From Glandiceps talaboti (taxonomy: Eukaryota; Hemichordata; Enteropneusta; Spengelidae), in the NCBI RefSeq assembly GCF_964340395.1, contig NC_135559.1, positions 9,295,759-9,359,758 of the forward strand: DNA of 64,000 nt. The letters run 5' to 3'. Position numbers and translations under genes: made by a program. This document shows, piece after piece, positions 24,181-37,191 of this stretch. How positions within the stretch are numbered: the first letter of the stretch is position 1; each line of letters begins with the position of its first letter. The notes beneath the pieces are model-generated. The model did not search any database. It was given only the letters and a program-made list of their open reading frames with translations, and was not told the origin of the DNA.

Positions 24181-24580
24181 AAAGTTTTATAAAAAGTGTT
24201 TACATGTTGGGTACTTGGTGTTGTTTACATTGGAAACATGACCACCTAAGAGACCAATACTGTACAGTTAACTTGGCAAACTTGTAAAAAAGACCACTTA
24301 AGATGGTAGTTTTGAATGCCTTCTCATTCACTTGAATTCTTAAGTAGTGTGAATTTTATGTTCCAATATTCACGAAAATGAATTGTGATAATAGTTAAAA
24401 ACTAACCAAAACACTGATTTGATATAATTGTAACATCTGATGTATATAATTGGAAAATATTTCAGACTAACAAACCTTGCGTATATCATTATATGTGTCT
24501 TTTTTTGAAAACAAACACGATATACCTGGTATATATTTTTTTACTTCTAAAAAGTAAAGTGTTAGATTTGTGGAAAACTT

Positions 24581-24960
24581 TAAAGCTGTACTAGATACAA
24601 CTTGAATATTTATTGAAACTGTTTTGTGAGCTGTAATCATGATTTACTCATAATAACGTACACCCCTGAACAGGATTGAATCACCTGTGGGTAAACGTGT
24701 TCATGCAGATGTACACATAATATGGTACACTAAAATCAAACCAAATTGAATTTTGAGTCCATACCCAAAAATCAGCACCTCAGTGAGATCAAATTTTCAA
24801 CCTGTTTCTGTACTACTTATGGATACAGTTGAGCACTAAGAACATATATAATGTCTAATGATTGGTATTTTAATAATTTTCAGTGAATACATTGTGGTTG
24901 TCTGATTGGAAAATAATACTCTACTTACAGCAAGTGTGCCTTTAAGATTACAATTATCAA
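24581..24960 (+). repeat. Dispersed repeat 'GTACCCAAAAATCAGC' family, copy 1
   Basis: It starts AAAGCTGTACTAG and contains TCCATACCCAAAAATCAGCAC, TGTACTACTTATGG and ATTTTCAGTGAATACATTGTGG. The same order is seen at 28400-28890, 37192-37700 and, inverted, 62955-63917. Non-coding; the lack of terminal inverted repeats leaves SINE or other non-autonomous retroelement as options. Confidence 0.75.
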
Positions 24961-25049
24961 TCGACCAGATATCCAAGGGAGTATAAATATGATGCAATTA
25001 AGAATGTATTGAGACACAAGTATGTAGCATATTGAAAGTTTTGCAAATG

Positions 25050-25385
25050 TATTATGTTTGCAAAAAAAATAAAAAAATAATTGTGTTTACGATAATATGG
25101 TCTCAGAAAATAGGGTAGGTACATGGCGGTCGAAATTTTATTTTATTTTATTTTTGTAAAATTTAATTTGATTGAATTTTTTAAATTTAATTTAGTTTTA
25201 TTTTATTTTTTTAAATTTCATTTGATTTAATTTTTTAAAGTTAATTTTAATTTAATTCTAAAAAATAAAATAAAATAAAATTTTACCTTTTAATTGTTTT
25301 TATTTATGAAAAATATTGCCTCGCCCCAAAAAAGTAAACAAAATGTCGGTCAGAATACCCTTCTGATACTTAGATGAAATATGTA
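25050..25385. repeat. AT-rich dispersed repeat, copy 1, with (TTTTA)n expansion
   Basis: CGATAATATGGTCTCAGAAA followed by ATAGGGTAGGT matches CGATAACATTCCTTCAGAAA plus ATAGGGTTGGT at 61300. The end phrase CGGTCAGAATACCCTTCTGA matches CGGTCACAATACTTCTGTGA there. A long TTTTA/TTTAA stretch in the middle (25137-25280) is partly self-complementary. Confidence 0.7.
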
Positions 25386-25869
25386 CAGACATCATTGGGG
25401 AAAGAAAGCAAACGTGCATGGCGGTCAAGAAGACAGATATGTTCTTATTTTTTTGTTTTAAATGTTAGTCGGCGAGTTCAACTAGGGGCTCAGTTCATTG
25501 GAAATGCTCAATTTTTTTAAATTTTGCCTAATTTGATAATTTGTTAACTTATAAAAATAACTCAAATATCTGTCTTTGATTTGATAGTTTGACCATGGTT
25601 TGACGTTGAAAGATAGTTTAACTGGTCAATTACTACAAATGGGTCATTCGTGTTTTACAATTCTAGCGACGTCTTTGAACTCTGCACTCATACAAATCAC
25701 ATACTTATGGTACAAAATGTAGATATTCTACAGTTTTCTCCCAAGTGACTTGTGATTGTTAGAATGCAGATCAGAAACCCCTAAGGGTATGTTTTATTGA
25801 AGTTTTTACTTGCAGCGTTGAAGCCGATTTAGCCAATCTTAGTATGTTGTCTGAATGATATGACAACCC

Positions 25870-26310
25870 GATGACGCGTGAGTACCAGTTTGGCGTACTA
25901 GGGGCATTTTGACGACTGTTCTCTGTAGCCGGCCATGAGCATACAAAATGTGCAACAGAAAACAATCCAGTGCACAAGTACAAATACTCCTGAGTACCCA
26001 CACTGGCATTTATGTGTTGTTAGGCTGTGTTATATTACATGTATATGCTTTTCTCCGAAGCAGCAAATTCTGTACAAACCCCCCCCCCCCCCCCCCCCCA
26101 ACTTCGTTCACATGATTTTCTGTACATGGAATAATTGTATGTTCATTTGCATATAACTTATAAGTATGCAATGATGTTTTCAGTATCACATTACAACTTG
26201 CAAATACAACTAGTATGCATTTACATGTATACACTGGTGCAAGGTTTCACTGCCACATATGCGAAGATAATAATTATAGCATGCACACACCGAGATTTGT
26301 ATGCGTTCAA
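25870..26310 (+). mobile_element. Internally palindromic dispersed element, copy 2
   Basis: GTGAGTACCAGTTTGGCGTACT, CAACAGAAAACAATCCAGTG, GAGTACCCACACTGGCATTT and ATTTGCATATAACTTA follow the order of copy 1. A 22-bp C run lies at 26078-26099. Confidence 0.7.
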
Positions 26311-26994
26311 CGGAAAATACGGGAGAGGTTTTTGCCGATTGTTCTATGTCATACATTGTAGATCATGACAACACGTGTCCAGACTTTGACAAGTTGGTGA
26401 CTCAGTCTTAGCTTCGACTACACGTACATGTAGCTGATAGCTTTTTTTCAATGCTTCAACACCTTGGCGTATTGTGTGTCTCCTTCAATGTGTTGATGCT
26501 GTGGGTTTAGCTTGCGTTTTGTTGGTTTTGACAAATTGTCACTTTGTCTCCTGGCTTCGATGACTGACACTTTGCGTCAAGTGTACCACTGCTTTGAACA
26601 ACAACTCAACGTGCTGTGTATTGTTGGGTGCAATATATTAACACTGTGTTTTGCAGCTTTGATGATGTGAAGTTTTGTATCAGAAAACATATTTTCCATA
26701 TTGTGTCTGTCTTCAGACAAAATATTTTCCATGACCCTTGGGTTGGTTACTAGTTTCTTTTCCAGTTTCTGACATTGTTGGAACTAGGAAATCAGTGTAA
26801 ACTGGTAGATGTCTCTAATGCATGTTAAAATTTTGAGCCTTCCAAAATGATGAGCTGAATAAGTTTGTTGTCTAGATTCAACAAGGTGAAAATAATAGCA
26901 AAAGTCATCTTTGATATTAAAATCTGAATTATGTTTGTAAGACTACCAAGAAATTGAATACCAACTACCATCAATTTAAAAGAAATATTATACC

Positions 26995-27200
26995 ATGCAC
27001 AAGCCAAGATATTATTTTTGAACAGAAATTAACAATAATATACCCCGGGTTGTTCTACATGTACGTCACAACAACCTGTGCCTATGTCACTGCTTCCATG
27101 GTGCTCGAAATATGAATCAAATGTTCCAAATCGCCCCACCCCCCACCCTCGATTTTCCATGAATTATGCTTGAGGAGGCATAATTACATTATTCCATTAT
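26995..27200 (+). mobile_element. Dispersed terminal-hairpin element, copy 2 (truncated)
   Basis: ACAAGCCAAGATATTATTTT, GTGCCTATGTCACTGCTTCC and GAGGAGGCATAATTACATTATTCC align with the copies at 19065 and 50205. Confidence 0.65.
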
Positions 27201-27344
27201 ATTTTGTGTTCTATTCCTTGGTATATTCTGTAGTGATGTTAGTGAAGGTGTTCTGTACAGAGTAACAATATTGTAATAAAACTAAGTTGAATTGAAATAC
27301 TTAATCATTAATGATGTAAGTTTATTTCAAAGGGAAAGTCAGAG

Positions 27345-27386
27345 ACAGACAGACATATAATGACAGACAGACAGACAGATACACAC

Positions 27387-27423
<37 letters not shown>

Positions 27424-27470
27424 GACAAACAGTCAGACAGACACAGACAGACAGACTGACTTACAAAAAC
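27345..27470. repeat. (GACA)n microsatellite
   Basis: Interrupted GACA/CAGA units of about 125 bp. Confidence 0.95.
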
Positions 27471-28399
27471 AGGCTGACAATGGAGACACAGAGACAGAGC
27501 TAAGCATAATAGAAGACAGATTAAGAAGCAATAGAGCGATAGGGATTTGATTGTCTTCCTGATATCCATGTGTGTTTATAATGAGAAATATTATCAGTGA
27601 CCTTTTAGAGGCATCTGTGACCTTTTCTCTCTCTGTAATAGAAGTGATCTATGTAAAGACATCATAAATCTATGCCCAGTGTATGAGATTGATTTGTACA
27701 AGAAACTGATATTTGAAAAGGAACATGTTTTTTTCTTCTCCGATAATGGGAAGTCTGTTCCACCCCTTTCAATCAGTTGATGTCAGAACTTGTCAAATGA
27801 AATACAATGAAGTTTCTTACTGGTACACTCATTAAAATTAATCAATATTAGAGGACCTAGTGACTGCCAAGATGCTTCTATTAGAGAGTGAATGACTGAT
27901 AATGGATGAAAAAAACAACCTAGATGCGAGCTGTGGTTGCTAGGTAACAAAGCTGTAGATTATGGGTAAAGATGGAGCCATCATATAGATGTCGTGTTAT
28001 GATGCAGACAGCTTTCGCCTTGAATTATTTGGCCATCGTTTACACAATGTTTCTGTTAACGTCATAGGGTCTTACAAATTTACACAACAAAACAAGTACA
28101 CGTAACAGACATTGTACATCGTAGCGTGGAGATAGTCCAAATTACGGGCAGGATAAAGATCTTTTCGTTAGATTTTGATAAAAACGTAACTTACATTTAA
28201 GTAATGTTTACAGAGTTAATCGTTATTTCTTAATGAAAGTAAATGACATTGTATTATTTGTATCACTTAAGGATATGTCTAGAAAAGTGCAGGAGATGGC
28301 TACACTAAACCTCAAAACAATTCGTATCCTGTATACAGATCTGTATCATTTGTACTCAGAACTTCTTTTTTCTCAATAGCTATTTTTTTTCAAATTTCT

Positions 28400-28890
28400 A
28401 GTGAATATTTGTTAGGTACAATAACATACTATATCACACACCATGTACAGTGTTGCATCACATGTGAGTACACATATTTTTGTAGCACTATACATGATAA
28501 ATCAAATCAAATAAAAACTGATTTTTGGGTCCGTACCCAAAAAACAGCGCCCTCAATGGTGATCATGATTTCAACATGTGTCTGTACTGCTTATGGGTAA
28601 TATTGGCCTTTGATTAACATATACAATGTCTAATTATTGGTATTTTAACAATTTTCAGTGAATAAATTGTGGTTGATCGAAAAATGATATTCCAGTTACA
28701 ACTAGTTCAGTTTGAACATGGTGACAGATTCAAAACCGAACTTTCTCTTAAGATTTCAACTTGTCACTACACTATCTACAGATAATATGGACTACTAATC
28801 AACAGATACAATGTCTTTTTGTAAGTAATTGACTAATTTTTAGCAAATATATGTTAAGATTAATATTGGATTTTAGAAAATATCCCAGTT
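28400..28890 (+). repeat. 'GTACCCAAAAATCAGC' family, copy 2 (near full length)
   Basis: GGTCCGTACCCAAAAAACAGC, ATGTCTAATTATTGGTATTT, CATGGTGACAGATTCAAAAC and CAGATACAATGTCTTTTTGT match copy 3 in order and spacing, about 490 bp in all. Confidence 0.8.
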
Positions 28891-28899
28891 GCAGGTTTA

Positions 28900-30660
28900 A
28901 AGGTCCAGATTCAATATCTGCCGTAAACAGTCATTTTCACTGGGGGTCGCCGTTTGACATTCAGTAACGTTGTGAGTTTTGTCTAATTCTGCTGTAGAGT
29001 CTAGAGAGTATCATTTTACCAGTTTGAAGAAATAGAGGGTCAGTCAGATCATGAAAATTAACTAAGGCTATCTGAAGTAGAAAAAAAAAATATTTATGAC
29101 AAACATAGTGGTTCCAGTGACAGCCATTGTGGTTGGAGTTTTACAGTTTAATAAGGCTTTATATGCAGGAAAGGTGTGTTGTTACAGCCATACATACTTG
29201 AGTTTGAAAAAACAGTAGAGATATTGATGCAATTTGAATGAAAACATTTACCTGAATATATGTATGCGTATTATGTCAAAGATGACAGTAACAGTCATCA
29301 CTTAATCTGAAGTTATGTAAATTAGATTTTAAACAAGTGATGTAAACAGGAATTTATCGAAAAAGTGGACGGCGAAACTGAGAAAATCGATATATCCGCT
29401 GATAATGTCTTTTGAATCAATGTAGCATTCTCAGAAATTCATTATTGTAGTGTTCTGATGAAGATGTTTTAGCAGTTACGAACTTAGAAATCGATAGAAA
29501 TTGCATTGTATTGAAAACACATCTGTGTACTTGAGAACGGGGAAAAAACCTTTCCATATGAATGATAAAAAGTACTTCACACAAGTCGGTTTCTATGCAA
29601 ATTGACAAGAAATCTAATACACAAGAATGTATGAGAAGAAAAATCACATGAGATTTTCTTGTTAGTAGCTTTGTTAAGGGGTTTTCATTTCGAATTCTAT
29701 GCCTGTTTGGGCTTAGAAACGTGGGTTGAATAATCAGAATTGGGCCTGACATCTAGTTTTCCAAATGTCATTTGTATATTTGGAAAAGAAAGATTTGATA
29801 TGATATGCGTACATGTATTTGCATAGAATTCAAATGTAATGCACAAAGGATACGAGTAAAGAATACATGCATATACTTTGATTTTTTTTTTTTAGATTCA
29901 GTTGACTGTCTACACACCCCTTAAGTATATCTTTTCACTCTGTTTATTACAAATTTGTGAATACGTGTTTTCTAGTTTTTCACAAGATTGCAGTTTCAAT
30001 ATATGTAGTACTATATGTAATATGATATGATGGGCAAACAGCTTTCATCTCTGAGAGAGAAGAGTATATTTACATTAATATACAAGTTCCTCATACATTT
30101 TATTATGTTTCTGTGTCGACCTAGAGTGACCCTATTTTTTTTGCTCATTACATTGTCATATCAACTATGGGGCCGGACGACAGTCAGTCGATTTAAAAAA
30201 AAAAGTAAAAAAAAAAATTTCTTCATGTTTTCTTGCGTACTGAACTTCATTCTTGCACAATACGCTGAATATTCACTTTTCGGTAATCTGGTAAACCATA
30301 CAGCCATTGCTTCTCCTCTAAAACTCTCCCACCTACTTGAATAACTTCCGTTATGAAAGAAATGGCACTGTCGCTGCTGCCATGACTGTAGGTGATGTCA
30401 GCAGTCCAGACACGTACTTATTCTTGCCAGAGAGGGCAGTGTTCCACAAAATATTAGAGGTGGGCGAAAATTTAAAATAAATTATTTTATGTTGGAACTG
30501 AAAATTTGCTTTGGATGTGTGCACGAGCTACATGTATGCAGCCTACAACTTTGTGCACCAGTGTTTGAGTCATGTGTATGTCATTGGCCAATCAGCAACC
30601 TGATAGTACGACTTTACTTGAGAGGTCAAGGGTAAATTGTCAAGTACTGTGTTTTGTCCA
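28900..30660. other. Intronic sequence without clear features
   Basis: The longest frame (30027-30344 +) is hydrophobic and AT-driven with a poly-Lys stretch from an A-tract. No homology recognised. Confidence 0.45.
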
Positions 30661-30784
30661 TATTTCATGACAGTTGTATGAAACAAGTCTCCAAAATGTA
30701 CACCGTCCCGTGAAATACTTGACAATATTGATCGTAGGTTTTATTACGACTAGTACTACTAGTGTAGATACATGATGTGGTATC

Positions 30785-31080
30785 ACATAATCTTTTCACC
30801 CTGTCCAGCTCCAGGAAAGTCATGAACCAAAAGTTGTTTATGCAAATGAGTAAACCCCCAAAAGTTACAATGATGTAAACAATTGTATAAGTCAGGCCAT
30901 ACCATATTTGGACATTATGTAAATGCCCCAAAACACACCAACTTACCATTGGGCAGAATTCTGTGATTGATTAAACAAAGAAATGATGTTAATTACTGCG
31001 TGGGTGGCTTTGGTCAAATTTGAAATTTTATCACAGGATCTCATTGAGCGAGACGTAAAGAGAGATCTTGAGATTTGATG
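30785..31080 (-). repeat. TTACTCATTT family dispersed repeat, copy 2 (inverted)
   Basis: On the minus strand it reads ACTTTTGGGGGTTTACTCATTT after ATTTACATAATGTCCAAATATGG (split here only for description), matching the copy at 18600-18880 and the first half at 51700. Confidence 0.75.
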
Positions 31081-33056
31081 CACGGATAGTCAGTAGACTA
31101 AGCTTCTATGAACTGAACAGAGGGATTGCATGTAGTTTCCAGTAATTGTTGTTTTCAAGGCAAATCCCTGTAGAATTAATTACTATCTTGTCAAATATCC
31201 CATGACTCCAATTCTATTCAGACAAATTATACCAAGCTTGCAATTACTGTCAATCTACCCTTGTTTGTAATATTTACTTTAATGAGTAAGAATGCTTCAT
31301 CAGGTGAAGTGTTCATCATTTTTTTGTCCATGCCGAAACCGTCATCCATTTTGATCCAATGCGTACTTCTCAAGTTATTTGTATTAAGAGGCTTGCAAAT
31401 TACACATTCAGCCTCTAATAACCCTTGTTTGTGATATTTAGTGTAGGTATTTAAAGATAAATTGCTTCTTGCAGTGAAATGAGTCCACTTCTATTACATT
31501 TGACAGCAAGTAAATAAACTTGAGGATTTATCCATTGCAATAACCAGTCTCATTACACTTCCTATCTATACTGCTAGCACCTGTCATCAGTAACTGTCAA
31601 GGCCATTTCCAAGCCAACCAATTTGTTTTCTTCAAACAACTCTTGACTGAACCTTTGGTTTGAAGGGCTACAAGCTGAGTTTGTATGGTTTTTTGGGATG
31701 TAATCCCCCACCCCTCCCCTGCATATTCTACTTACCTATCAATGTGTACTTAATCATCACTCGCAATTGACTGAACTCAAACCTGGTATTAGGATTTAAC
31801 TTATAAATGATCCGATGACATAATTTATTTATACAAGTCATGTATATATCAAAAAATGTACAGGCACTCTCTACTATACAATCAACAATTCTAAAAATGA
31901 CAACACAAGTTGTAATGTTAAAAAAAGCATGCATCGACATTAACATTATACTAGAATAGTTTCAATGATGTTCTATTTAAGTATTTTCACTTGAGTAAAA
32001 AGGTTATAAACTCAGCTTGTGCCACTTTAAGGAACCATAACCTTTGTATCCATGGTGTTGTATTTGTGTGAGCAGTAGTTAGTCTCTGTTATCCAGACTC
32101 CTCGTTGTTTGGGGCTACACCTGCGTAGCGAGAGTTGGGGATATTACAACATCAGTGATTGTTACAAGATGGCTGCATAGAGAGACTGACCCACAACATG
32201 ACCTCTGTAATAAAATCACATGGTAGCAACTCTTGCTAAGCATATATATATACTTTTGGTTAATCTCCTAACAAAGATGGTTTTCAAATGCTGATTGGTA
32301 CATTTATAACTTTCATCTGTGTCTGTGCAGGTTTTCTCAAAGTCATGTTTGACTTATCATCTGTGTATACGTACTTGTTTCAGTTTCCATAGCCTTCAAT
32401 TACCACATCAATGGTGACTCTCATCTGTGTCTGCCAAGGACTTCTCAAAATAACTCCTGACGTATCATCTGTGTACCTGTACTTAATCTGTTTCCGAGGC
32501 AACCAATTCGTATTCTCAAAATCTCTCATGATGTTTCATCTGAGCCCAAATTTGTATTTATTATCTACATGTACGGTCCATGGACATTGATTAGTTCCTA
32601 CGAACTATTTCCATGGCCCTCACCAGAAATGTTTTATCCGTTGCTTTCAAAGTTTGTGTATATATTTTTCTCTTCTGGTGGAATAAATTTCAATTCAATT
32701 CAATTCAATCTGTGTATACTGTACATGTGTTTTCAGGTTCTTAGCCTTCACATATACACGTCGTATACAAACTGTTGTTTCCTTTCAAACTCGTTTTCGA
32801 AGCAACCGATATGTTTTATCAAAAGAATTTGTGACTTACAATGTATCAATTATATATACCTATGATATTTTCAGATGCATGTAGCCTTTGCATCAATGAT
32901 AGCTTTCCTTTGTGTCTGCCCAGGTCGTTTTTGACGAAACCAATTTTGCATCAATGATAGCTTTCCTTTGTGTCTGTTCAGGTCATTTTAGACTTGAACT
33001 AATTTATGTACTCCAACAAGCTATGACTTATCATCAGTGTACCTACTTTATAATAT

Positions 33057-33395
33057 GTATATTATTCCCCAATATTTTTCTTCATTCAGCCAAGTGACCT
33101 AAGGGGCCTTGTCACTAGCAGTTACTCAATGAGTAAATGACAAACCCTTTGGTCACAAGTATTTGCTGACTGAATTAAGAAAAATATTACGGGAATAATA
33201 CCTAATTTTAATTATACTCCGTTCAGCACAATTTCTGAAAACTGAGGATAAATAAGGGTGATTGGACTCTTTTGCACACTGCAGAACCAATGACAGGCTG
33301 TCATGATAATATACATGTAGAACAACAAGGTATAAAATCCACATTTTCTGTTCACAGACAATAACATGGCTTGTGTGGGGTATAATATATTTTAC
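33057..33395 (-). mobile_element. Dispersed terminal-hairpin element, copy 3 (inverted)
   Basis: The plus strand starts ATTATTCCCCAATATTTTTC and pairs with GAAAAATATTACGGGAATAA at about 33180-33200, forming the terminal hairpin. The remainder to 33395 is the reverse complement of the ACAAGCC...TCTGTGAACAGAAAAT body. Confidence 0.8.
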
Positions 33396-33639
33396 AGTCT
33401 ATACTATAGCCTTTGTATTCCAGATGTCATTGATAATTCTCATCATCACCTGTCGTCAAGGCCAGTCTCCACGAGACAATTTGTTTTTCTCCAAACCATT
33501 CATAACGTTTCATGAGTGGTACAGTACATGGAATTATAATGTGTTTTCAAATCCATAGACATCCCATTAGTGATGATAACTTGTCAAGGTTACTACTATT
33601 TGGAAAACAACCAATTATTTTCTCAACACAGTTCATGAA

Positions 33640-33980
33640 GTGAGAATCCCTGTGACATGCAAGTGTGGTGTGTTAATAGGGTATTTGCATGAGTGCTTGC
33701 AGTGTTCTCTGTGTTTCTATTTTCACAAGTGTGGCGAGTGGCAGTGCAGTAGAAAACACTGCAAACATGAATACAAATATCCCCTAAGTACCCACACTGA
33801 CACTTGAGTGACATGCCAGGGTTTTGATAAGTTTCCGTACAAATCATAGCATGCTTTTGTGTATACATAGGAAATGGTTGCAACATCATTTGCATATCAT
33901 TTGCATATAGATGTATTATAATAATAATAATGTTGTTGGTGTTGCACTGCACTGCAAATACCACTTACGTGTGCACTGTT
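33640..33980 (+). mobile_element. Internally palindromic dispersed element, copy 3
   Basis: GCAAGTGTGGTGTGTTAATA, TATTTGCATGAGTGCTTGCA, GAAAACACTGCAAACATGAA and CATTTGCATATCATTTGCAT occur in family order, with the hairpin centred near 33735. Confidence 0.8.
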
Positions 33981-34717
33981 GCAATTAATCACAGATCAAA
34001 TGTATAAATTGTATACGATACAATATATTTAAGATCCATTACCTCAAAAGCCATGATGATAACTCTTATTATTTGTCCAGGTTAGTTTTGAGCAACCAAT
34101 TTGTTTTCTAATAAGCAACTCTTGACTATAGCATTAAGGTGGAGTGTTTTTACATCAGTTCTGAGCATTACTGTACAGTTGTTATTCTAATGCATGTATA
34201 TGTCTGTCAAGGTCGTTTTCTGAGCAACAAAGTGATGTTCTCAGTAGAGTACAACTCATGGCATGTATGTACCTAGATACATCTACTTTCAGTTCCAAGG
34301 CTTTTGTATCAGATATTTAATATAACTCTCATTTCCTGTCCTGGTCACTTCTTCAGGCACCTTGCCAATTTAGATAATTGTGGCGATACAATTAGAAGAA
34401 TTAGCACAAGTGTTGGCATGGTGATAATATTAAATTCAGAACAGATTTGTGTCCTTCCAAGGGCAAAAGCCTTGGCTTGGCTTGGTGTAGAGAACTAAAT
34501 AACACCAAGACAAGTCTCTGGGCTGGAGAGCTTCTTGAGATAGTAACACCAAGACAAGTCTCTAGACTAGACTTAGTCTAGCTTCTTGAGATATAGTAAC
34601 GACCTATTTTGACAGAAAATCATTCTTTTGGACGTAACTTGAAAAGCACCGATGGGATCACTTTCATTTGAACAATTTTCCATCTACACATCATACCAAA
34701 TTTGATATCAATCAGTT

Positions 34718-34721
<4 letters not shown>

Positions 34722-34777
<56 letters not shown>

Positions 34778-35006
34778 TCATACATACATACATACATACA
34801 TACATACATACATACACACATTCATACATACACACATACATGTATACATACATACACACAAACATACATACATACATACACACATACATGTACATACATA
34901 CATACATACATACATATGTACATACATACACACACAAATAAATACATACATACATACATACATACATACATACATACATACATACATACATACATACACA
35001 CACACA
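34722..35006. repeat. Compound microsatellite (CA)n(CATA)n
   Basis: CA dinucleotides pass into long CATA runs with ACATGT interruptions; His-Thr and Cys-Met-Tyr-Val frames result. Confidence 0.98.
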
Positions 35007-35239
35007 GAGACAAAACTTGTCACTTATCGCATGCTGAACCTCAGTTCAGTTGTGCTAAAGAACTCGTACAAAACATATGCAACAAAGTGTAATTAAATTC
35101 ATGACTACTAAATTGGACTATGAATTTGATTGATTTCAGTTATTTTATAGCCAATTTCTGAAAGGACAACTTTACATATTCATACCCGAGGCACATGGTA
35201 AAATGTCAAAATAACATATCATCTCAACATTACCAGAAA

Positions 35240-35800
35240 GTGTCATTATCGTAAGTTGGATGTTGTAACTAATGAAATTAAAAGCTGCATTCAAAGTATT
35301 TTTTTTGAGAAAAAAGTAGAGATATGCTGATGATAATGTATCATAATTAGGGTGTTGTACATGATGAAATTAAAAGACACCTAAAAAAGTAGGAATGTAC
35401 TGATGATGAGGTATTATAATTAGGACTGTAGGGCTGATGAAATCAAAGGCCACATTCAGAATATTTTCTGTCTAAATCATATAGATATGCTGATGATGAG
35501 GTATTGAAATTAGACATTTTATGTGATGAAATCATATTCAGTATATTTTTTGACAAAAGTACGAATATGCTGATGATGAGGTACATGTATACTACCATAG
35601 TTAGGACGTTGTAGGTGATGAAATTAAAAACTGCATTCAAAGTATTTGTTTACAAAAAATTAGGAATATGCCCGCATTCAAAATATTTGTTTACAAAAAA
35701 GTAGGAATATGCTGATGATGGGGTAGCGTAATTTAGACATTGTAGGTGATGAATTTAAATATTTTTTTGAGGGATATGCCAATGATGATGTACATAGGGT
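35240..35800. repeat. Tandem repeat, about 75-90 bp unit, 6-7 copies
   Basis: ATATGCTGATGATGAGGTA occurs, with variation, near 35325, 35398, 35488, 35568, 35710 and 35776. It is linked by TTAGGACNTTGTAGGTGATG, AAATTAAAA and CATTCAAAGTATTTGTTTA. Confidence 0.9.
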
Positions 35801-36837
35801 AGGTCCAGATACATTTAGATTAAAATATACGATGAAACTGTGTGCAGAAAATTTATGTATTAAGTTTGAATTAATTTCAACCATTCCTTTAGGCAAAACA
35901 ATTATCTACTAACATGTAGACATGTTTTCAGTTTGTCTTTACATTAGCATATATATTTTTACTCATGAAAAACAAAAAATTTCTTGAGGGATTTTTTTTG
36001 CACAATACGTTGCCATGGCAAGTTAGAGATTGTGCAGTAATTTATTTGTAAGAAGTGAGATTGAACAGTTCTTAGATATCTTCAATTCTCGGACTATCAC
36101 TCGAGACTCAGTCCTTGCATTAAGTCTTATTCTAAAACATTTTTGAGACATTGAAAAAAAAAACAATGAAAATGGAGGAGTCCAACTAAAAATTGCAAAA
36201 TTGCACAGTGTTAAATTTCAAATTCGATAAAATAGTCTTGAGAGTTTGTTTGTATGTTTCCTTTTGATTTGGACTGTGATTGACAGTTTAAGCTCATCTG
36301 AAAAAGTACCTACAGCTTTATTGCAGCGAAGCAAATTGCAGATTTCTTAGAAGAGTACCTTGAGTTAATGCTGTCATATAGATATATCATCAATTTTAAT
36401 TAATTCTTGCTGCTTGAAAATTTATCTTCCCTTCTAATGTACAAAATATGAAGATATTATTTTTCAAACCAAAATCGATATGTCCACTTCAATATCTATC
36501 TATATATACACAGTACCTACATTACATGTACTTTTTTTATGTGGTGCATTCTCATTGGCTTAAAATCAAGTTAAGAACCAATCACCACACATTTTATATC
36601 TTGGTTTTCCAAGTACAACAATATAATGCCAAAATGGCTTGCAGAAAGGATTTCAAGAAAGATAAGTAAGAAATCCTTAAATGTTTCATTCTTATATCTT
36701 GTAGTTTATCATGTGACACAAAATCATTGTCAGAATAGATTCTATGAAAATGAAAAAAAATAGTTCTTCAATTTTCTGTCTTGTGTATTAAAGGTGTATA
36801 TATTTATATTGCTGGCTATGCATAAAATGTGTATTAA

Positions 36838-37187
36838 AGTGGCCATATGGGTGAGGATTGGGTATTCATTTTAGATTTTCAATTAAACAATTTTATCACG
36901 GCTTCCTACTTGAAAAACCAATATGAAACAGCATAGACCAATGCCTTGTTTGTAACTCAATAAATTCCAAAATATTGATAAAATGTGTAAAAAGTTTTGT
37001 TATTGTATGCACAACAACAACGATTTTACACAATTTTTCAGCTTTTTGTGACATATTGAGTTACAAACACATACTTGGTCTATGTTGTTCCCCCATTGAA
37101 TGTTCAAGTTAGTAGGAAATCATGATAAAATTGTTTTATAAATTAAAAATCCAAAATAAATACCCAATCCTCACCCATATGACCACT
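36838..37187. mobile_element. TTAA-flanked hairpin element, copy 2 (intact, 350 bp)
   Basis: TTAA at 36834-36837 and 37188-37191 flanks inverted arms: AGTGGCCATATGGGTGAGGA on the left and TCCTCACCCATATGACCACT on the right. The arms extend about 70 bp inward to ACAATTTTATCA. The interior also has inverted GAGTTACAAACA/TTTGTAACTC. Non-coding. The TTAA flanks recall piggyBac-type target duplication, but in AT-rich DNA they could be part of the arms. Confidence 0.85.
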
Positions 37188-37191
37188 TTAA

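Larger units (their letters stand above)
31585..34400. repeat. Ancient, strongly decayed tandem array interrupted by two elements
   Basis: CAACCAATTTGTTTTCT or relatives recur near 31616, 32503, 32808, 32937, 33474, 33611, 34093 and 34221. They are associated with (C/T)TCATCTGTGTCTG(T/C)CCAGG, CTCTTGACTTATCATCTGTG and CCATAGCCTTTGTATCA. The inferred unit is about 100-150 bp and spacing is irregular. Insertions at 33057-33395 and 33640-33980 account for part of the disorder. Confidence 0.7.

Noticed and set aside
30027-30344. 105-codon hydrophobic frame resembling a membrane protein
   Set aside because: Hydrophobicity follows from T-rich codons; an A tract gives its Lys run; no recognisable family.
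34620-35096. Frames of 127 and 142 codons (Cys-Val-Met-Tyr and His-Thr)
   Set aside because: Translation of (CA)n/(CATA)n; same for those near 19.6-20.0 kb and 22.8-23.1 kb.
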